IMG/VR virus record: IMGVR_UViG_3300012931_000018
Coordinates: 1-64,000 of that record
DNA length: 64,000 bases
Direction: 5' to 3' (one strand)
From: a virus
Positions within the stretch are counted from its first letter, which is position 1, and the number at the start of each line of letters is the position of its first letter. Positions 57,661 through 64,000 of this stretch are shown here, one piece after another. A model generated the notes under the pieces. It saw only the letters and a program-made list of their open reading frames with translations, was not told where the DNA came from and did no database searches. A program made the position numbers and the translations under genes.

Positions 57661-60600
57661 TGATAAAAATTTCATAGAAGAATTGTGGATAAAACTTCGA
57701 GCGGATATATTAGAGTTTCATAATGGAATGATTAAAGCATCTGCTGATCTAAAAGCATTTACTGCAAAAGTTGGAGCATCACATGCTGAAATGCAAAAAT
57801 TTGGTAAAGGTGTTGGAGTTGTATCTACTGCATTAGCAGTTATGGGTGGATATGCTGCAAAAACATTTGCTGATTTTGAACAAGCAATGGCTAATACATT
57901 TTCAGTTCTCGGTGCAACTAAATCGGAAATGGAAAAGATGACGACGGTTGCCAGAGAATTTGGAACAACTTCTGTTTTTCAAGCTAAAGAAGTTGGAAAT
58001 GCTATGTATTTTTTAGCAAGTGCTGGTTATAATGCTAAGCAAACTGTTGATGCTTTGAAAGGAACATTAATGTTGGCAGCATCTACTCAAGCAGATTTAT
58101 CTGATGCTACAAAGATTGTTGTTAATACATTAAATGCTTTTGGTATGCAAGCAAATGAAGCAGAAAGAGTTTCTAACGCTTTTGCTGCTTCTATTGCTTA
58201 TTCACAAGCAGAAATAGATAAGATTGGTGAATCTATGAAATTTGTTGCACCAATTGCTTCACAATTAGGAATAAGTCTTGAGCAAACAACGGCAGCACTT
58301 GGTGAATTATATGATGCTGGTTTAGATGCAAGTCAAACTGGAACAAATTTAAGACAAGCATTTCTTAAATTATTGAATCCAACTAAAGAAGCTAAAGAAG
58401 CATTATCGAAATTAGGTTTGAAAGTTAGTGATGTAAGTCCACAAGCAAAAGATTTAGTTGGAATAATTCAATCATTTGAAAAAGTTGGTGCTGGAGCTAA
58501 AGATAAACTTGATGAACTTGCAGCAATATTTGATGCCAGAGCAGTAACAGCTATGGCTGTTCTTATTAATAAAGGTTCTGAAGCATTATTGGATATGGAA
58601 AAAAGAATTACCGGAACATCTAAAGCATCTGAAATGGCAAATATACAAATGAATACATTAACTGGATCAACAAAATTATTTATGGGCAATCTTAATAATC
58701 TATTAATAACAATAGGTGAGGTATTAGCTCCAACAATTAGAAAGATAGCCGATGTATTTATAAATTTGATAAAATATTTTCAAAGTCTCAATCCAGCATT
58801 CAAAACTTTATTAATAACAATACCGGCATTGGCAACTGTATTTGGTTTATTAATATCTCCAATAGCTTTATTGATAGGATATTTACCAAAAATAATTGCT
58901 GGTATTGGTGTATTAAAAGTAGTTATGACTGGTGCTGGTGGAGCGGTACTTGGTTGGGTTTCGGTTATTGGTTTATTAATTGCTGCTGTTGGATATCTTG
59001 TATCAGCAAATGAAACAACATCACGGAGTACTGATGAATTAATAGGTAAAATGAATGAATATACTACATCAGCAATACAACAAAAGGAAACTCAAAAACA
59101 GTTACTTGATAGTTATTTAAACTTAGCATCTAAAACTAAAAAAAATAGCGAGGAAACTGAAAAGCAGAAATTAATATTTGAAAAAATAAAAAGATTATAT
59201 CCTGATTTAATATCTGCAACGGATGATTATAGGTCAGCACAAAGTAAATTAAAAACTGTTTCTGAAAATGTAAATGCTGAATTAGCTAATTTATATGCTC
59301 AGCAAAAAAGATTAAGAGAACTTGAACTAACAATTAATACTTCTAAGTTACAACAGCAAATGAAAGAATTAAAAACAGATATGGAAGATACTTCATTGGG
59401 ACTGTGGCAATCTTTAAAATCTGGTTTTAAAGATATTTCAGGAACTAATTTATTTGGCAATGCTTTTAATACAAATTTAGAAATAACAAAAGAAAAATTT
59501 GATAAATTAGCAGCAAGTACAGAAGGATTAAAAAAATTAGAAAGTGGTTTAGAACTATTATCACAAGGTTCACGTGCATTATCAATAGATTTAGCTGAAG
59601 TTGAAACAAAGATACAAAATATAGGTAATAGAAGTGATTTAACTAAAATTGGTAAAAAGGCAGAAACTGATATACTTGAAAAACAAAAAACATTATTAGA
59701 ATCAAGATTAGACACAACTGATAAATTTGTTGATGCATATATTTCCGCTATTGAAAAAGGAAAGCAATTATTATCAATTGATACAAATATAAAAGAAAAT
59801 CAAATCGAATTAAATAATTTAAAAATGGGTCTTAAAACTGAAACACCTGTTACTGCTGAAACTGTTGATATAAATGCATTGAATGAAGTGGAAAAGGAAA
59901 CTCAGAAAAAATTAAATGAGCAATTATTTGAAATTGTAAAAAATAGATTAGAATCTGAATTGGCAATTTTGAAATTAAATAAAGATAAGAAATTATCCAT
60001 TGCTTTAGAATATGCTGATAAAGAATCTAAACTTGAAAAAGCTCAAAATGATAAAGATAAAGCTGATGCTTTAATTGATGCTAAGGAAACCGGTGCTAAT
60101 GTTATTGAAATAAAAAAATCTTTTGATGCTAAAGAAAAAAGTCGTGTAGAAGTATTAGCATTCAATATTAATGAAATAAGACAACAATTTAGAGATAAAG
60201 ATGTAAAAGAAGAGTGGAATAAATTGAGTGTTCAAAATGTAATTAATGAAGATGAACTTAATAATTATAAAAAACATCTTCAAGATAAATTATCATTTTT
60301 AGAATCTATGGATGAAAAATGGACTGATGAATATACACAAACGGTAAATGAAATTAAAAAAATAAATGAAATGATTGCAGCACCACAAGAACAAAAACTA
60401 AAATTTAATGTTGACATGAGTCAATACTCTATTGACGAAGATCAAAAAGAACTTGCTTTAGAAAATTATAAAGCATATTTAGATGAGAAATTAATATATG
60501 AAGAAGAATTTAGTGAACAATGGTATGAGATTGCATCTGAAAGAGCAAGAATTGAAAAAGAATTAATTGATATGCAAATGAGTGATATGCAAATATATTT

Positions 60601-61150
60601 TGATAGTTTTGCTGAAGTAATAAATGCTGGTATAGGTCAAATGTCAGAAGAATGGTTGGTTGTTTCAAGGAAAGCTAAAAGTCAATTAGATGCTATTTGG
60701 TTGGCAGTTGAAAATGCAGCAATTAGAGCTATGACAAATATTATACAATCTCAAATTACAGAAATGTTTACTAAATTATTATTTAAGATAGCTTCATTTT
60801 TAGGTAGTGGTGGAACAAGTAGTTTTAGTGAAGCAGTAATGGGGAATTTTGATTTATCTACTGTTAGTAGTATTGCAGATACTGGTGGAATAGTTAAAAG
60901 AGGTGGATGGATAAATGTAAAACCACAAGAGGTTGTTGTATCCGGTGAAGTTGTAAGAGGAACTAAAGATAAGTATCAATCAGCATTAGGTGCTGATTCT
61001 AAATCAATGAATCAAACAGTTGAAAATAATAATACATTTTTGCTTGTTAATCCTATGGTTGATGATCAAAAATATTGGGAATCTGTTATGGAAAATCAAC
61101 TTAATCCAATACAAGAAAAACTTGATAAAAGATTTGGACGGAAAACATAA
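57653..61150 (+). CDS. tape measure protein, 1165 aa
   Basis: The longest structural gene and the ruler of tail length. The N-terminal part has the phage tape-measure core (F-E-Q-A-M-A-N-T-F-S-V-L-G-A, A-R-E-F-G-T-T-S-V-F, L-A-S-A-G-Y-N-A, A-L-G-E-L-Y-D-A-G-L-D-A-S-Q-T-G-T-N-L). Hydrophobic helices lie near residues 380-450 (A-L-A-T-V-F-G-L-L-I-S-P-I). A long coiled-coil region follows to residue 1000. At about 0.15 nm per residue the tail would be about 175 nm. It overlaps the T frame by 8 bases, with GAGGAA upstream of the ATG. Confidence 0.93.
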   Translation: MVDDKNFIEELWIKLRADILEFHNGMIKASADLKAFTAKVGASHAEMQKFGKGVGVVSTALAVMGGYAAKTFADFEQAMANTFSVLGATKSEMEKMTTVAREFGTTSVFQAKEVGNAMYFLASAGYNAKQTVDALKGTLMLAASTQADLSDATKIVVNTLNAFGMQANEAERVSNAFAASIAYSQAEIDKIGESMKFVAPIASQLGISLEQTTAALGELYDAGLDASQTGTNLRQAFLKLLNPTKEAKEALSKLGLKVSDVSPQAKDLVGIIQSFEKVGAGAKDKLDELAAIFDARAVTAMAVLINKGSEALLDMEKRITGTSKASEMANIQMNTLTGSTKLFMGNLNNLLITIGEVLAPTIRKIADVFINLIKYFQSLNPAFKTLLITIPALATVFGLLISPIALLIGYLPKIIAGIGVLKVVMTGAGGAVLGWVSVIGLLIAAVGYLVSANETTSRSTDELIGKMNEYTTSAIQQKETQKQLLDSYLNLASKTKKNSEETEKQKLIFEKIKRLYPDLISATDDYRSAQSKLKTVSENVNAELANLYAQQKRLRELELTINTSKLQQQMKELKTDMEDTSLGLWQSLKSGFKDISGTNLFGNAFNTNLEITKEKFDKLAASTEGLKKLESGLELLSQGSRALSIDLAEVETKIQNIGNRSDLTKIGKKAETDILEKQKTLLESRLDTTDKFVDAYISAIEKGKQLLSIDTNIKENQIELNNLKMGLKTETPVTAETVDINALNEVEKETQKKLNEQLFEIVKNRLESELAILKLNKDKKLSIALEYADKESKLEKAQNDKDKADALIDAKETGANVIEIKKSFDAKEKSRVEVLAFNINEIRQQFRDKDVKEEWNKLSVQNVINEDELNNYKKHLQDKLSFLESMDEKWTDEYTQTVNEIKKINEMIAAPQEQKLKFNVDMSQYSIDEDQKELALENYKAYLDEKLIYEEEFSEQWYEIASERARIEKELIDMQMSDMQIYFDSFAEVINAGIGQMSEEWLVVSRKAKSQLDAIWLAVENAAIRAMTNIIQSQITEMFTKLLFKIASFLGSGGTSSFSEAVMGNFDLSTVSSIADTGGIVKRGGWINVKPQEVVVSGEVVRGTKDKYQSALGADSKSMNQTVENNNTFLLVNPMVDDQKYWESVMENQLNPIQEKLDKRFGRKT

Positions 61151-64000
61151 TGAAAACTGTATCAACTACATTATTAAATAATTTTAATAAAAGTGAAGTT
61201 AGGATTATCGATAAAGTTTATATTTATCAGCAATTTAATAATCCTATATTAACAGCATCTACTAATATTATAACATTAAATGGAGATGCTTCATTTTTAT
61301 TATCTGATGATTCAATAGTTTTTCCGTTAAAATCATTAACTGATGAATATATTATTGAGTCGGTAATATATGATGAAGAAACAGATATAACTGAAATAGT
61401 TATTACTGACATTACATTAGATAGTACATATATTGGCAATTATTTAGCTAAGGTTGTAAATATAACAGAGAAATTGACAAAAAAATCAGTTGATAGTGTT
61501 AAGCAAACTATTGAAGGAAAATATTTTAATGAATTTGATTCAGGAAGTATGACTGCTGTTGTTAGTAATGATGCTGGATATTTTAGAAATAAAAATAAAA
61601 CAGGTTTATTAGATGGTGATTATACTTTTTGGATAAAATATATTATGAAGTTTCAAGGGTATGATGATGAATTTATATATTTTGCAGGGATAATTGAAAT
61701 ATCTGATTGTGAACCGGATTTATATAATAAAACTGTTTCTATTATTGCTTATGGTCATAGTTATGAATTAGAAAGATATCCGGCTTTTTATTTAAGTGAT
61801 GACGAAAATACAATATTGCCTAAGATAAATGGAATAAAAATTATTGGTTATACTCCATCTGATGATTCTGAAGAAGGTATTAAAGAGATATCATTCAAAC
61901 CTTTTGGAACTTCTGATTTTGGTAATATCACTGTTGATTCAATTAATGCTAATGGAACTAAAACTATTAGAATTCTTGAATTCAAATATCCAAATTTATT
62001 TAAATGGGATAATGGCAGTTGGGTTGCAATAACTACATTACCAACTGATGGTATTCAAAAATTAACAGGTAAAGATGGTTCAAGTGCACAAGTTATTGTA
62101 GGTGATGGAGATGAACTATATGATTTTCCTTTGAAAGATACTGAAATGTGGGTGATTGATAATAATATTCCTAATTGGGTATTAGATAATATTTATAAAT
62201 CTGAAAGTGAGGATAATACACTTTCACAGGGCAAACCTACTATAACATTTGATAATGGTACTGAAGAAATGTTGAGAATATATTTTCAATATATATTAAG
62301 AAAAGTTTCCAGTACTTATACTGATATTACACAAGATATAAATGATCAAATAGAAAATGAAACAATTTTCAGTAGTGCTGCTGATGAATTGATAATAGTT
62401 TCCCCTAATAGATTTTGGGGAATAGATTTTAAATTTAATACCTTATTATCTACTGTTGCTGAATTTACTATTCATTATAGTATAGGTGGACAATTATGGA
62501 GTGCTGATTTTAGTTCATTAATAACTGATGAGACTTTAGGATTTACTAATCACGGTAAAATAAAATGGAATGAAGCTGGCAATTGGTCATCTAATAATAT
62601 AACTATTGACACCAGTACAAATTATTCTGGATATATGATTAAAATAGTAATTACAAGTATAACTGGAACATCAATCGCAAATTCTATAAAAAGAATATTA
62701 AGAGCACAAGGTGAAAATGGTGACTTCATAGATTTTGAAGCTGATATAAATCAAATGAATATTTCAGATACTACTGATGATGTAATTATTAAAAAAGATG
62801 ATAATGGTGATTGGAAATATGCTGTTTGGTATTATTCAGCAACACCAAATAAAATGCTTACAAAATTTAAAGAGATTGCTAAGTATGATGATGAAGATGT
62901 TATAAATGATAGTATGGAATATAATTTATCAGAACCTACTTTTAATATATACGGAAGACAACCAAGATATTCTTTGTATGAATATCCAACAGCATTTTAT
63001 ATAGATTTTATTAATGGATATATTTATATTGCAAATAAATTAGAAATTTATAGAAATAAAATGGATGGTACTGATTCATGGGTAAAATTATTTGATCTAA
63101 ATGGAACAGGTCTTCAAGATACAATAACACAATATATGCATATTTTTAGTATAGATATATATGGTGATAATGTTCATGTATTAGTTAGTAATGGTTTATT
63201 CAGAAATGGGATGACTATATATAAATTTACATATAATATAGTCACAAGTATTATAACTGATGATGGATATAATACGAAGCAATATAATGGAGAAGTAACA
63301 TCGAGATATGGTCAATCTATTTTAGAAGGCATAAATAAAAATAGATATATTGGGTGGTTTTCTACAAGAACTCCGGCTGGTGAAAATCTTTGTATTGCTT
63401 ATCCTCAATTAAATGAATGTGATGAATGGACAAGAACAGTGGCAATGTATCCAACGAGTGATGAGAAAACAAATACTGTTGGATATCCAGAATATTATTT
63501 TGATAATACAGCAGATCCACAAACTTTATTATTTAATTCTAAAATGGGTTTTTACGCTGTTCAAAATAATACATCACAAACTGGAGTATATCCTGATATT
63601 TATAATTTGACAATTAGATTTGGTCAAAAAGGAATAATTGCCAAAAGAACAATATCTGATGTTATATATAATTATATGTTTACTAAAACAGAATTTGCTG
63701 GTGAAGAAGTGTATTGGCAATTTTTATGTTTAGAAGATGTTTTAAAATTTATGAATTCTAATGTATTTACTTTTATAAGGCACATAGCTGGTCATATACC
63801 AATATCAATGGCAGGAAGTTTAGAAACAATTTCATATTGGTCGTGGACAGAATGGAAAGATTTTGATGGTGATGTAAAGTCATATTCTTATATAAGTAAA
63901 ATAGATGGTTTGATGGATTGGAAATATATAGCATCATTAGATAGCAGTCAAGTTCAAGTTGGGTTTAATATGGCTGATTCTATTAATGAAGGAACACAAG
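61150..64000 (+). CDS. large tail protein (distal tail / baseplate or fibre), incomplete at the right edge
   Basis: Starts at ATG 61150 as a TAATG overlap with the tape measure stop and stays open to the end of the window, at least 950 residues. No stop occurs in this frame; the frame is left open. The N-terminal 230 residues (I-I-D-K-V-Y-I-Y-Q-Q, D-Y-T-F-W-I-K-Y-I-M-K-F-Q-G, Y-F-A-G-I-I-E-I) fit the first tail-tip protein that follows the tape measure in siphoviruses. Later parts contain beta-propeller-like repeats (G-Y-I-Y-I-A-N-K-L, N-V-H-V-L-V-S-N-G-L-F) and many Trp/Tyr strands. It is probably a tail hub or receptor-binding component. Confidence 0.75.
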   Translation, partial: MKTVSTTLLNNFNKSEVRIIDKVYIYQQFNNPILTASTNIITLNGDASFLLSDDSIVFPLKSLTDEYIIESVIYDEETDITEIVITDITLDSTYIGNYLAKVVNITEKLTKKSVDSVKQTIEGKYFNEFDSGSMTAVVSNDAGYFRNKNKTGLLDGDYTFWIKYIMKFQGYDDEFIYFAGIIEISDCEPDLYNKTVSIIAYGHSYELERYPAFYLSDDENTILPKINGIKIIGYTPSDDSEEGIKEISFKPFGTSDFGNITVDSINANGTKTIRILEFKYPNLFKWDNGSWVAITTLPTDGIQKLTGKDGSSAQVIVGDGDELYDFPLKDTEMWVIDNNIPNWVLDNIYKSESEDNTLSQGKPTITFDNGTEEMLRIYFQYILRKVSSTYTDITQDINDQIENETIFSSAADELIIVSPNRFWGIDFKFNTLLSTVAEFTIHYSIGGQLWSADFSSLITDETLGFTNHGKIKWNEAGNWSSNNITIDTSTNYSGYMIKIVITSITGTSIANSIKRILRAQGENGDFIDFEADINQMNISDTTDDVIIKKDDNGDWKYAVWYYSATPNKMLTKFKEIAKYDDEDVINDSMEYNLSEPTFNIYGRQPRYSLYEYPTAFYIDFINGYIYIANKLEIYRNKMDGTDSWVKLFDLNGTGLQDTITQYMHIFSIDIYGDNVHVLVSNGLFRNGMTIYKFTYNIVTSIITDDGYNTKQYNGEVTSRYGQSILEGINKNRYIGWFSTRTPAGENLCIAYPQLNECDEWTRTVAMYPTSDEKTNTVGYPEYYFDNTADPQTLLFNSKMGFYAVQNNTSQTGVYPDIYNLTIRFGQKGIIAKRTISDVIYNYMFTKTEFAGEEVYWQFLCLEDVLKFMNSNVFTFIRHIAGHIPISMAGSLETISYWSWTEWKDFDGDVKSYSYISKIDGLMDWKYIASLDSSQVQVGFNMADSINEGTQ

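Noticed and set aside
1-64000. Prophage interpretation with integrase or attachment sites
   Set aside because: No integrase, excisionase or att-like duplication is visible. The two 76-bp copies lie within the phage gene blocks, not at ends, so they are not read as attachment sites.

Overview
The window is a 64 kb stretch of a strongly AT-rich, tailed double-stranded DNA phage genome. It may instead be a prophage, but no integrase or bacterial housekeeping region is visible. Every supported gene lies on the + strand. Genes are packed end to end with short overlaps, and most starts carry a GGAG/GAGG-type ribosome binding site. There is a major tail tube, a -1 frameshifted G/GT chaperone pair and a 1165-residue tape measure, but no sheath, so a siphovirus-like virion is most likely. 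The host is probably Gram-negative: a lipoprotein with a C-terminal membrane helix (unimolecular spanin candidate) sits beside the endolysin, and three secreted proteins have signal peptides ending in the NAQ/YSQ/IAQ style common in Bacteroidota and relatives. The host phylum is inference.

Region 1 (1-17.8 kb) holds replication, recombination and repair. It encodes a DNA polymerase III alpha subunit carrying an HNH-containing intein, a UvsY-like candidate, a single-strand binding protein with a very long repetitive acidic/basic tail, RecA, an Mre11/Rad50-type (gp47/gp46) pair, an XRE/zinc-ribbon protein, a RuvC-like resolvase, a candidate small terminase, a SLOG-fold protein and a FEN-type 5'-3' exonuclease. 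A 76-bp element at the start of this block recurs almost perfectly at 17.85 kb and starts the next block.

Region 2 (17.9-27.6 kb) is a run of small accessory genes of mostly unknown function. Among them are an HU-like protein and a MazG-like pyrophosphohydrolase. There are also two local families of duplicated small proteins and a compositionally odd, repeat-rich 0.9 kb segment.

Region 3 (27.6-35.4 kb) has a multi-pass GT-C-type membrane glycosyltransferase, GDP-L-fucose synthase and GDP-mannose 4,6-dehydratase (together the GDP-mannose to GDP-fucose route), a beta-rich Ig/FN3-like protein, and a lysis cassette of spanin candidate, GH24 endolysin and holin candidate.

Region 4 (35.4-44.6 kb) is the head module: large terminase, portal, MuF head protein with a C-terminal JAMM-like domain, ChaB-prohead protease fusion, scaffold candidate and major capsid protein.

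Region 5 (44.6-54.4 kb) is an accessory island between the capsid gene and the head-tail connector. It holds three signal-peptide proteins (one a large beta-helix), a gene interrupted by an in-frame TAG, and a surface-glycan set (two two-domain glycosyltransferases, a pyruvyl transferase-like protein, a methyltransferase-like protein and a GNAT acetyltransferase).

Region 6 (54.4-64 kb) is the neck and tail module: connector, head closure, gp10-like neck protein, tail terminator candidate, tail tube, G/GT chaperones, tape measure and a large tail protein that runs off the window.

The most notable combination is a phage that makes its own GDP-fucose enzymes, a membrane glycosyltransferase, cytosolic glycosyltransferases, sugar modifiers and exported beta-rich proteins. 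This suggests a programme for remodelling the host surface or decorating the virion.
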